DNA of 64,000 nucleotides from Limonium bicolor (lineage: Eukaryota; Streptophyta; Magnoliopsida; Caryophyllales; Plumbaginaceae): positions 142,789,296 to 142,853,295 of the forward strand of contig CM041776.1 in the NCBI GenBank assembly GCA_023374045.1, in the 5' to 3' direction. Each line of letters opens with the position of its first letter. Position 1 is the first letter of the stretch. Shown here piece after piece: positions 35,099 to 46,810 of the stretch. A program made the position numbers and the translations under genes. Under the pieces are notes generated by a model. It was not told the origin of the DNA and searched no databases. It saw nothing but the letters and a program-made list of their open reading frames with translations.

Positions 35099-38000
35099 AG
35101 TAATAAGCATACCGATTAACCCGGATGCGTAATTTGGCTAACACCGTGAAGGTAAGTGAAGTGTATGTTATTGCAATGTTACCTTGATCTGTGTAATGTA
35201 TTGTATATGCATGTATGTTGTATGCAAGCATGTATGTATGTTAAAATGAACTGCATGCCTATTTGACCTTAATTAGTCGGCGTGCCCTAGCTAGCACGCG
35301 GTATATGCGGAGTTCATGCGCAGCTTTTGCTGAGCCCCTTGGGGCGATGTTTTTTACTACACGCAGGTACAAGAGAAGATGAAGACTGTGAAGAGATGTA
35401 GCTTTGTTTCTTTTTGTCCGTAAACAATGAATTAGGAATGGTGTACTAAGTAGTAACACGGCTGTAGCTTTATGATAGCCGGTGTACCATGGGGTACACC
35501 TTTTTGGATAATGAAAGGATGGAGCATTGGTATAGATGAGTAGTTGTTAAACTCATTTTTTTTGGGTAAATTGGAAAAGGGAATGTAATTGAATACACTT
35601 TAAATACTCGGTGATCCAGGAATTGTAAGTATGATACCTTTTATAATCAGTAAGTAATTGTAGTAAGCTCGGTACACTTCGATCATCAGACCGTGACTGT
35701 AAGTAAGGTAAGCCTAGCTAGCCGTATGGGCGGTTAGCGGCGTTGTGCCACCACCCGCCGTAGTAGTAATAGCCCTCAGCTGCGAACTGATAGAATTAAC
35801 GGGATGATTGGACGGTAAGCATAGGATTAACAGTAGGGGTGTTACAGAGTGAGTCACCGTACTCAATTATGAACTATCAATGTTTGCTGGAATGGAGTCT
35901 CTGTACTCATATAAGCGTTGTAACGCTTTCAGTGTTTTACTACTGCGATCGATGTGTGAATCCGGGGGCTTGTTTGCTATTTGAGTTTACTGCAATATAT
36001 GTTGTTGCTTTACAGTTTTTTTTTATATTAAACTACTTGCATGAAAATGAATTGCATGCTCTCGACCAATTAACTGAGGGTCCGAGGGGGCATGACAGTC
36101 ATGTAGTAACATACTCAGCAGGGGCTGATTCCATACCACAAACAACATTTTGCAGGTATGCAGCTTCCGGTGTCGACAAAGAGCGGGACGCGCTGGGTAG
36201 TTTAGTTACAGTTGTTTAAATATGCACTGTTGCATTTGATACGAACTTAGAAACGTGTATAGGATTGGGATACTTAGAATGCTCACTGTGAATGTATTTT
36301 ATATTGGTTTGGGAAGGTTAGATCTATCTCTTGTTGTCACTGTGGGAAATTGTTTCGTATTTATATATATATATATATATAGTAATCACGTTATTACTCG
36401 TATGGGCGAGTGAGACGGTGACACCAGTAGTTCAATTGTTTAGATTACCGTTGCGATTACAATGTTAAGTAAGACGATTAGGAGTCATTTGGAGTAGGGG
36501 GTGTTACATATACTCTTAGGTTATAGTGAATAAATTCATCTTGTCATTGCCTTTTAGGTCTTTAAAGTTCACCTAGAGTTCCTCTAGATTACTACCATGT
36601 TCGAATACATATTGCTCTCGAGAATGGTATTACCGATTCTCTTTCTAAGGTATTTACTTAAGTCGATTAAGGATAGTATGACGTATCTCGTTAATCGTTC
36701 ATGAGAATTATTTCTTTATCTATTGTCATAACTCGATTCAAGTTTTTCCGGTATTGCCTCAGTCCAAAAGACGTTCGTGCACAATTAATAAAAGCAATAT
36801 AGTCGGGCAATTAAATCATAAGCATATCAATATAAATGCACACATATCACTCTTAGCAAGCATCACACAAAATTCCCGAACCCAAGGAAATCATTAGGAT
36901 CATTCGGACCATAAAATACATGCCGTTCACCGACGAAAAGAATAGTAGACGTCCTATCCCGTGTCTGTCCTCTATGCACTCAACTCTGGAATATATATAT
37001 ACCACTAGGTATTAATCCACTATAATTCAAACCAATATGGTGTACTCTGAATAATCACTAATCCCCCGGTACTTAACCCAGTGATTAATCAATCGTGATT
37101 AGTTGGGTTATTAAACAAGTTCAGGATTAGTTATTTAATCCTTTAATTATGTTAGTAACTAACATGTATTATGTTACAACTTAGGATTTAATTCTTAAAT
37201 TTCATCTCTTTTATCCCTAAGTATATATTTATATACATATATACATATTCATATAGACTTCGTTACTATATGTTATTTCATGTAATTGACCTTTAAGTGT
37301 TAATAGTCTTTGGCATTTAAATCCTCACTTACTTTGTGAGTTGGTCAACTTGAACCTCTTGGTCAATTTGGTTGACTTGGTCAAAGTATTCAAGTCAACA
37401 TTGTTGTATAGTTCATAATATAATCCTTGAATTATATAATTCCTCCATTGGTTTAAATCTTATACATTAACATTAAGCCCTTATGCTTAATGTTATGTAA
37501 TGTAATTCCCTCACTTTGCATTAAACTTCACCTTTATGTTTTTTATTTCTCCAACCATATTATATAACTCATAATATTCCACCATAATCATACTCTCTCA
37601 TATACATTACAACTCCTTTAATTCATACTAACATTCATTAATTTGTGTGAACTACAAACTTCCTTTATTTGTTATAGCTTTATATACTACATTAAGATCC
37701 TACTCTTAATGCTATGTCATGTAATATTCAACTTTATATTAAACTTCATTCCTAGTTCTCTTTATTTCATGGCACACCTCTCATTATTACCTTTATTACA
37801 CTTTTGCCCACAAATTGTTTTTCTAACCTTACAATTACATTATAGTCTTATCTTATAAATCTAACCCCTTATTAATTTTATTCCAAGGTTTCAACCCAAC
37901 TTATTTATACTTCAAAACAGACCCCAAATGCCATACTTTAATTTCCTCCCCAGTTTCGCAAATTACAAAGTGACCCACATAGTTTTGCACACCTTACAAT

Positions 38001-39845
38001 TTAATTCCTAATTCTCATCTTTATAATCTCTCAATTTATATCAAAGTTCCACTCAAACTTCTTGAAATTTCCTAACAGACCCTACACTGGACTGTTTTAA
38101 TTTTTGCACCGAACTTCCCAAAATTACCGTTTGACCCATATCTTTTCTAAAGTTTACAAATAACCACTTATCGTTCCTTGATTCACATTTCTATTCATGT
38201 ATTTCTCTTAATTGGTCAAATGCTCAATTTTCCCTCCTAAGTTGACCAAGTATTTTGTCTTGACTTTAATTTTCTAGTATTTACACTTTGACCCCCAAAT
38301 TTTTCAAACTTTACAATTAACTCCTATATTCTTCCTAAATTCCAATTTTAATCTTTTCTTTTTCCTAATTTAGTCAAAGCCCCAAAGTCTTCCCAGGTTT
38401 GACTCTAAATTCGACCTTGACCCCAGTTCTAGAAATTATGAATTGACCCCTAAAACTTTCTAGGGTTTTCAGTTAACTCCTTAAAACTTACAAAAACTTG
38501 TATTTTGTATTTCTAATCCAAACAATGTCTAACTTTTGGCTTAATTTCCATTTGACACTCCAATATTGTTTATTTACACTTAACCATTTATCTATTTTAC
38601 CATCAAATTACTAGAACTTTCTTTAAGTTTCAATCACTTTTAAAACCAATTTTTAGCACTTAACATCAAACCAACACTACCTTTCGCATTTATTTTGTTC
38701 CCAACCCTTTTAGGTGGTTTAATCCTTCAAATAACCTCTTACATCAGATTTCTTTCCAAACTTAATACCATACCAATACTTAACTTTTAAAGCATTGAAA
38801 AACACCAAAATGCTTATATCTTAACATGAACTTGTGGCCATAATACTAGCCATAAAATAAACTTTAAATTCTCAAAAGTGCATATAATAATATGCCCATT
38901 TTTGGACACAGTACTACTCTTTATAGTCCCATGTTTCAACCACTTATACTTAGCCAAATTTGACATTTATACTTATTAAATCATTTGTGAATATAACCAA
39001 ATATGTTAATGCCTATTTATGTTCATACTTAGGTCATTTTAGGACCTTTTTCCCAGTTTATCTTCGGCCTTAACTAGTAACCCACCCCAAAACGCTTAAA
39101 ACAACAAAATAAGCCTTAAGGTAAGGATTTTAACCCTTAATTCCAAGCTTTGTTTTTGAACCTCCAAGGCTGGTCTCCCTTCAAGATTTTTGGCCCTATT
39201 ATACATAAGGACAGATGATTCACCCTTGTAATAATCCAAGAGTTTAGTCATAGATTAAGTACTTACAACTTTTGATGAAGAACTTACACTTTTAATGTTG
39301 ATTTTCCTGATCTTCCCCCCCTTTTCTTTCCTTGATTTTTTGCCACCCGCAGCCCACTTGGATCTTCACTTTGAGCCATTAAAAAGAAGGAAAAAGGGTA
39401 TATTTAAGTCATTAGACATCTAATGTATCAAAAGGAATTTTATCCATCGGGCTTAAAGCACAAAATGTGCTAGAAGATGAGATCTTTACCTTGTAGTCCC
39501 CAAGTGAGATTTTGATCTAAATTTTCGGCCAAGCTAGGAACAAGAGGTTGAGAGTTAGTTCCTTGGTTGATTTTAGAGTAGAGGATGGCTAAGGCATCAA
39601 AGAACTAGTTTTTCATGGCTTACCTTTGTTTGAAGTCTAGCTTGATTAAAGCTTGGATTTTCCTTGACATTTTCGGTCACCACTTGGAGTTGGGGAATCT
39701 CAAGTTGTTGTATGAAAAGAGTGAAATAAATGAGCTAGGGAGAACTAGATTTCGGACATAAAAAAGACTAGGAGTTTTTTTATTTTAAAGTTTTTACCTT
39801 TTACTTTGTTGATCTTGGCTTGGCTTCTCCATCTCCATGGCTTAA

Positions 39846-41917
39846 CACTGGTGGAACGGAACCCTAAATTCCGGTCCAAAACCGTGTATAATTACGGTTC
39901 TGGACCGTAGTCAACGCTGTGTCACTAAAGACGGCGACGTCTTATTAATTACGGTTTAAAACCATAATTAAAGGCCCTTTTCCGGTTCCACATGTCAGGG
40001 ACTTTAAATTACAGTTATTGGTAAAACCCTAATCTAAAGTGTTTTTTTTTCATTTTTTATTACAAAGCTACACAATTACAACAGAGGGCAGAATTGCAAC
40101 AGATATGCAACAGAGGGCATAATTGCAGCAGATGTACAGAAACTGCACAATTGCAACACACCTGAATCAAATAGCAACAAACACATTCATTCTCTGTGCA
40201 CAATTGCAACAGATAACATCTTAAATATACACCAGGATATCCGTTACAGCAGATACAGCAGAATCTGTTACACAAGCAATAAAAAACATTCTCTACAATA
40301 CAGTAGAATCTATTATAGCAGCTAGCAATTCATTAAATATGATCATTTCAGTTTCATGCTACTGCTACTACAATATATACAAAAAGCTATCTAGTCTACC
40401 ACTTCATTCTCAAAAATAAGGCTGTCATGCTCTCTCTGACATGATACAAGTCTTTTGCACTGTAAGTCGAGGATTGGGCATAATGCTCTTAAAATCTGGA
40501 ACAAGAAAGGAATGGAACACATAATGAGATTAAGATAAAGACACAAAAAATATGCACATAGAATTAAGTACAAGACAATGTTCGTATTACCTTGTCTTCA
40601 GAGTTCTGAAATGCTGGGAAGTACCCGCAGAACTCGTACATATACCGCATCACGTAGTACCCGTAAATCCTAGAATCCTTTTGGGTAGGGCACTAAATCA
40701 CCAAAATTCACAAGTGTAAAACAATTGTATAAAGATAAGTAGCACGAATGAAATAAATGAATTACCAAACCTTGATGTATTCGACTTTCATGTCAGCAAA
40801 CTCTCCCTGAGTGGTTTGACTTTAACAACTGTCACATATTAACAAAAATGTTAAGCACAATGAATGAGTAAATTAATTTTGGTTCAAAAAACCTACAAAC
40901 AATTAAACAGTAATAAAAACTTATGTTTTGATTAAGTCTTCAGTGTTGAATTATGTCCATTGCCCTAGTGGATCTAGAACGAGCAGAGAAGTGGTGGTAG
41001 TGCAGAAAATAAACAAAGCCTAGTGGTGGCTACAATTTTAAATACAAAATTAAATGAGAAATGAAGGTAAAAAAAAGTTAGCTAATTAGTATGTAAATTT
41101 ATATCAGAACTCATGTTTGGTGATACGGCATTAGCAAAAATAATTTATTCTGTTCATCAGCAATATTGAAGCAATGCTTCATGTATTCACAAAATGACCC
41201 CGGGTCCCTAGTGACTGAGTCGAACGATAAACGCTTCAGGCACACCGCAGAAATGGAGGTGATGTTCTTCTCATGACATCTCTCAAGTAGACCTCTATTA
41301 TATCACATGTACAATAAACAGTTAGCCAATGCAACTTCATAGATACTTATTCTATATGTTTTTACAGTATAAGGAAAGAACAATTACTTTAGATAAGCTT
41401 GAATAATGTTAATGTTTGGGTATCTCCACACATCATCTCTCTGATGTCCCCAAAGTTGATCGATGTGGTCATATCTTCTTCGTAGTGAAACATCGACTTT
41501 GGAAGCATCATCATAAAGTTGATACATTGAGGTGACCTCGCAATGATCTTGTCGTAGAGATTGACCTGACAAGGCCCCAAGTGTTTAATAATTTTTTCTG
41601 GCAGTGCGAACCTACTTTTAGGCGCCTCAGAAGTCCTGGTGCGAGCCCGGGGCGCTGGATTCTTACCTTTCGTACCCCGGGTCACTAGATTCTTACCCTT
41701 GTACTGCGGACAGGACCCGCCGACGCGTTGATCTCTTCTCTGGGCTGGGATACGCGGCGAGGAAGCTCAGGGATCTATAATGGATTATATTAGACACTTA
41801 ATGCTATCGGTTAATTCTATAAATGTCATTAATTAATTCCGGCCCTCCTATTAATCACGGTTTTTGTGTTAAGCCGTGATTAATCAGCTGTCATTAAATG
41901 CTTCCGTTCCACCAGTG
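39846..41917 (-). mobile_element. Non-autonomous CACTA element (2,072 bp)
   Basis: Termini CACTGGTGGAACGG and CCGTTCCACCAGTG, target duplication TAA at 39,843-39,845 and 41,918-41,920. It matches the left part of the larger CACTA element at 42,409 (about 40,390-41,805 against 43,250-44,830) and then jumps near 41,806 to the right end. It keeps the Ulp1-like gene part and both ends but has lost the transposase. The protease part is dead: stop at 41,020-41,022 in the HHW motif, and Tyr for the catalytic Cys (codon 40,663-40,665). Confidence 0.9.
40391..41685 (-). pseudogene. Ulp1-like protease remnant in the small CACTA element
   Basis: The open piece 41,685-41,389 (TSEAPKSRFALPEKI; MLPKSMFHYEEDM; IREMMCGD) matches the second gene of the larger element at 44,590-44,249. 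Further exons are recognisable down to 40,400. The active-site His region is followed by a TAG and the nucleophile Cys is replaced by Tyr. Confidence 0.75.
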
Positions 41918-41920
41918 TAA

Positions 41921-42408
41921 CTACCAATTTTCTTGCCTTCAAAACAGTGGATTTTCGGCTGTGTGAAGAAAAGAAGAAGAATAATTTAGTTCTTGATGAA
42001 GAAATAGAAGGTTTGAGGAAAATAAGTGTTTATGAGGAAGAACACTTGTGTTTCTCAATGGAGCATCAATGGAGGAAACTATAGGAAGGAGGAGAGGACT
42101 TACTTTTGGTTGGAATGAAGGAAGAAGTGAAGGCTGTCGCAGCAGCATGGGGCAAGGAGAAAAAAGGGTGACAGAGAGAGTATAAGATTAGTGTGTGAGT
42201 TGGAGTTCCCAAGTAAGTTGACTTGTGACCTAGGAAGATTCTCTCCCAAAAGTAAATATACTTTTTGAATCCTCTTTTTCCTCTCACAGCGGCCATGGAG
42301 ATATTTTTAGGAGATTGATTTGTCATCTTGTGACTTATAATATTATGACATCAATGTGTACATTTAGGACTTATTTCATGTGTTAGTTGTAACATGTGTT
42401 GTTACCTT
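41921..42408 (-). other. Solo LTR piece between the two CACTA elements
   Basis: AT-rich host-LTR sequence separating the two insertions; no gene seen. Ends in the CTT target duplication of the second CACTA element. Confidence 0.6.
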
Positions 42409-42419
42409 CACTGGTGGAA

Positions 42420-42780
42420 CGCGAGCTTTTAATTACGGTCCAAACCGTGTTACATTACGGTTCTGGACCGTAATCTACGCGGGCGTCAATAAAGATGGCG
42501 ACGTCTTTAATTACGGTTTTAAACCGTAATTAATGGCCCTTTTCCGGCCCGCGTGTCATTGACTTTACATTACGGTTATTTGTAAAACCGTGATCTAAAG
42601 TCCTTTGGCGCGCGCGAACCAAAGGACTTTAGATCACGGTTTTACAAATAACCGTAATGTAAAGTCGACACTTTAGATTACGGTTCTAACAATAACCGTA
42701 ATCTAAAGTGTTTTGGCGCGCGCGCCCAAAGGACTTTAGATTACGGTTATTGTTAGAACCGTAATCTAAAGTGTAATTTT
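42420..42780. repeat. Left subterminal repeats of the CACTA element
   Basis: Inverted pairs of ATTACGGTT / AACCGTAAT with flanking CTTTAGAT, repeated about eight times; two GGCGCGCGCG centres at about 42,605 and 42,713. Confidence 0.85.
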
Positions 42781-42913
42781 TTTTTTATTATTTTATTTTT
42801 TTTTACAAATCTACACAATTGCAACAGAGACAGAATTGTAACAGATAAGCAACAGAGGGCAGAAACTGCACAATTGAACCACCTGAATCAAATACCAACA
42901 ACACAAATTCATT

Positions 42914-43051
42914 CTAATAAAGCACCAGATCGAAAATCTGTAACATATTCAATCTGTTACACAATTGCAACAGAGATAACATCTAATAAAGCACCAGATC
43001 GAAAATCTGTAACATATTCAATCTGTTACACAATTGCAACAGAGATAACAA
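42914..43051. repeat. 69-bp tandem duplication
   Basis: Two apparently identical copies containing AAAGCACCAGATCGAAAATC and ACACAATTGCAACAGAGATA, near the 3' side of the Ulp1-like gene. Confidence 0.85.
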
Positions 43052-43259
43052 TTGCAAATTCTTTCTGCGCACAATTGCGCAACAAGCAATAGAAATATTC
43101 AATACAACAGCTAGAATCTGTTACAGCACAGCAGCTAGCATAATTCATTACAAACAGAATCAGAGCAACTAACAAAAATATAATCTGTTATATTGCAGCA
43201 GCAACTAACAGAATCAGAGCAGCAACTAAAAAAATATATGTTACCAGCAGCTAGCTAGT

Positions 43260-46200
43260 CTACCACTCCATTCTCATAAACATGGCTGCCATGCTCTCTC
43301 TGACATGCAACAAGTCGGCAGGAGCATAAGTCTTGAATCTGGCATAATGCTCTTTAATCTGCAACAAGAAAAGGAATGGAACACATAATGAGATTAAGAT
43401 AAAGACACAAAAAATCTGCCGAAGAATTAAATACAAGACAGCGTTCGTATTACCTTGTCAATATCATTCTTAAAACTTGGGAAGTACCCGCAGAACTCGT
43501 ACATATACCGCATCACGTAGTACCCGCAACTCTTAGAATCCTTTTGGGTAGGGCACTAAATCACCAAAATTCACAAATGTAAAACAATTGTACAAAGATA
43601 ATAGCAGCACGAATGAAATACATGAATTACCAAACCTTGATGTAATCGACGGTCAAATCACCAAACTCTCCCAGAGGGTTTTTTTTTGTAACAACTGTTA
43701 CATATATTAACAAAAGCGTTTAGCAAAATGAACAAGTACATTAATTTTGGTTCAAAAAACTTACAAACAATTAAATAGTAATAAAAACTTACTCTTTGAT
43801 TAAGTCTTCAGTGTTGAATTCTTTCCACTGCCCTAGTGGATCTAGAACGAGCAGAGTAGCGGTGGCAGCGCAGAATATAAACAAAGCCCAGTGGTGGCTA
43901 CAATGTCAAATACAAAATGAAATGAGAAATGAAGGTAACAAAGTTAGCTAATTAGTATGTAATTTTATATTAGAACTCACGTTTGGTGATACGGCATTAG
44001 AATGAATAATTATTCTGTTGATCAACAACATTGAAGACATGAATCATGTAGTTACAAAACCTCCCAGGGTCCCTAGTGACATTGTCGTACGATAAACGCT
44101 CCGGGCACACCGCAGTAACGCATGTCATGTCCTTCTCAACACATCTCTCAAGCAGACATCTATTATATCACATGTACTATAAAAAGTTAGCCAATGCAAC
44201 TTCATAGATACTTATTCTATATGTTTTTACAGTATGAGGAAAGAACACTTACTTTAGATAAGCTTGAATAATGTTAATGTTCAGATAATCTCCACACATC
44301 ATCTCTCTGATGTCCTCAAAGTTGATTGCCGTCATCATATCTTCTTCGTAGTGAAACATCGACTTTGGAAGCGTCATCATGAAGTTGTTAGTTTGAGATG
44401 ACTTCACCATGATCTTGTCGTAGAGATTCATCTGCTTGGCCCCCAAAACATTAACAAGTTTTTGTGGCAGTGCGAGCTTATTTTTAGGCGCCTCAGAAGT
44501 CCTGGTGCGACCCCGGACGGGCGCTGGATTCTTACCTTTCGCACCCCGACTCACTGGATTCTTACCCTTCACACACAAACAGTAAAGCATAAATGTAAAG
44601 ATAATTACTAATTGATTATTATAGTAACATTAAACATTTATCTAGAACATACCCTTCTGGCAGGATTCGTCGGCGCGCTGATCTCTTCTTCTCTCTGGGC
44701 CGGGATACGCGGCGAGGAACCTCAGGGATCTCAGGATTCGCCGGCGCGCTGGTCTCTTCTAGTCTGGGCCGGGTTACGCGGCGAGGAAGCTCAGGGATCT
44801 ATAATAGATTAGATTAGACACTTAATGCTAAATAATGCATTTTATTAGATACTAAATGGTTGTCAAACAGTCTTACCTCATCGGTGACAACAATATACCA
44901 TGCTGGCCAGGGCAATATGTCTCCCTTCGCTTCGATCAGCGTGCATTTGTTGTCAATCGCCATCGGAAGGTATGCATGCTCAAATCCATCAACTATCAGG
45001 TCCAAGGTCACACGCGCGTAGAATGGGGGTAGACGTACGAAACTGATGAGTGTGAGTGGACCTGATGGCAACACCGTCCCGTAGGCCGCATCTACAGGGT
45101 GCCCGTCTAATGGTATTTGGAGACGACATTTTTTTTGCTCCTTTAATAAACAGAGATAATACGTGAAATAAATAAGTGAGTCCAATCTAATACTATTTAA
45201 ATAACTTTATTTTAGAAGAAAAATAGTTAAACAAAGTTAACCTGGATGTTGGCAAACGGGTACGGGTCAGCGGCCGGAGCACAACTAGACGAGGAAGACA
45301 TTCGAGGAGGATCTAGCTGCTGCTGCTGAGTAGTCGCATGTGCAATCGCATTCAACGCTTCCTGCAGCCTCTCCTCGATAGCCCGGCGCTCAGCAGCATG
45401 TTTCTCGTCATTAGCTTGGCGCTCAGCAGCGAACTTACGCTCTACCATCGCCTCGACTTCAGCAGCACTCATCTGACCCTTCCTAGCAGATGGCGGGAAT
45501 ACGTTCTTCTGACGTACTTCTCCCCCAAATCCTCTAACACGCCCCGGGTGATCCTTCTTCCCAAGCATTTGATTCAGCGCGTCGTCTTGAGAAGGAGGAG
45601 CGTGTAAGTCCACTTCTCCTCTCTGTGCCGCATCGTACTGTCCAATTTTCAAAGAAGTTAATGACGAGATTTAAGATCAACAAACACTTGAGTATATAAG
45701 TAAATTATTCAACAGCTACTTTCAAATACTTACAATTTGGTTTGCCAGTTGTTCCATCGCAGCATTAGGAAATATCCTCTGACCTTCGCTGGTCGTTTTC
45801 TGGCGTCCCAGTATGTACATCTGCACCCTCCTCGCCTCAGAGACATCCTCGATCGGGCATTCACTTCCATCCTCGTTCCTCCGTGTCAGCAAACCAGCTT
45901 CTTTCCATCCCTCGAGGCTGCCCACATATCCCCTTCGTCCCATGGTGTGGGGGTAGAGATTAGCTTCACGGTTTTGTCGTGCTTGTTCTTGTACTTGCTG
46001 TTAAGAAAGTACAACAGGAAATTAATTAGAAAATCAGGGATAAAGCATTATGAGCATTAATTAAGAAAAGAGTACACACAAAACATACCCTGAACTCGGG
46101 GGTGGCGTGCCGCTCAACGAACTCCTTCCACTCCTCTTCAGTTATCATGCCATTGTATACAACATACGGCGGAGGCTCACGTGGGGGCACCCTGTTGATC

Positions 46201-46689
46201 CAATGCTCAACCAAGTAGTGGCGGAATGATTTAGCTTTGCCGGCCACCAAAGAAAGAACGGTCTTCTTCACTTCTTCTGGGATCTTGTACCGTTCTTGCA
46301 CCTTCTTCCAGATGGTCTCCTTTACTTTTTCCGGGACTTGTTTCCATGTGTGGTTGATGCAGCAATGTGATCTGGCCAGAGTCCCTAGCATACTAGCGAA
46401 CTCTGACCTGCTGCCCCCACCATACCTCCCATACTGGTCCCACAGAAGACTAATCTGATCCGGTTTCTGCAGTTTCAACCCACGGGTCGGACCTCTACCC
46501 TCTGGGTCTCTGAGTAGCACTCGTAGAAGGTGCACTCATGGAAGGGCCAACAGCAGCAGCGGCAGATGTGGATGGGGCAACAGCAGCAGCGGCAGATGTA
46601 GATGGGACCGGTACCATTTGCTGCTCATTTTCCTCCTCCTCACGACAAAATAAATCGAACTCTTCATCAGCCATGTCCTGATCAGCCAT
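43260..46689 (-). pseudogene. Ptta/transposase_24-like protein with Ulp1-type C48 protease
   Basis: Multi-exon gene. Exon pieces: 46,689-46,090 (acidic start MADQDMADEEFDLF, then SLLWDQYGRYGG and HTWKQVPEKVKETIWKKVQ, the Ptta/En/Spm domain), about 46,005-45,735 (LEGWKEAGLLTRRNEDGS), about 45,640-45,243 (coiled-coil-like AAEVEAMVERKFAAERQAN), about 45,145-44,880 and 44,800-44,650 (Arg/Pro-rich), 44,590-44,255, and small exons to the stop at 43,260-43,262. The last exons form a Ulp1/SENP-like cysteine protease: HHWALF (His 43,891-43,893), LVLDPLG (Asp codon 43,840-43,842), Gln and Cys in CPTQKDSKSCGYYVMRYM (Cys 43,526-43,528). Ulp1 enzymes cleave SUMO-like conjugates; C48-like domains are known in CACTA elements, but the role here is not known. 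One frameshift near 46,500 in the first exon. Exon borders are approximate. Confidence 0.75.
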
Positions 46690-46810
46690 GCCTGCAAGGA
46701 TTGAAATACAATTTGAATTAAATTAAGCATTTCATAATGGTCATAACAAGCAATAAATAAAAGAGTGTTAATTTCATATAAATTTTTATAGTAATAACTT
46801 ACATACACCA

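Larger units (their letters stand above)
31893..35846 (+). mobile_element. Inner solo LTR (3,954 bp)
   Basis: TGAAATACCCC start, GTGTTACA end, perfect GAGTG duplications at 31,888-31,892 and 35,847-35,851. Length and internal plan, including a hairpin array, are close to the 3.9 kb LTR at 14,213-18,129, so it is probably from a sister family. No coding sequence. Confidence 0.9.
27447..36508 (+). mobile_element. Solo LTR of a chromovirus-like family, holding another solo LTR
   Basis: Starts TGAAATACCCC and ends GTGTTACA, with perfect target duplications TATAC at 27,442-27,446 and 36,509-36,513. Without the inner insertion it is about 5.1 kb. Its first ~300 bp resemble the reverse complement of the chromovirus LTR (for example the CATGCCTTAAGATCGG block near 27,560). 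No primer site, gag or polypurine tract is present, so it is a solo LTR left by LTR-LTR recombination. Confidence 0.9.

Noticed and set aside
35839..36219. 126-codon plus-strand open frame
   Set aside because: Lies across the end of the inner solo LTR and its flank; no protein similarity recognised.
45338..46060. Plus-strand open frames at 45,338-45,607 and 45,737-46,060
   Set aside because: Antisense to exons of the Ptta/Ulp1-like gene.
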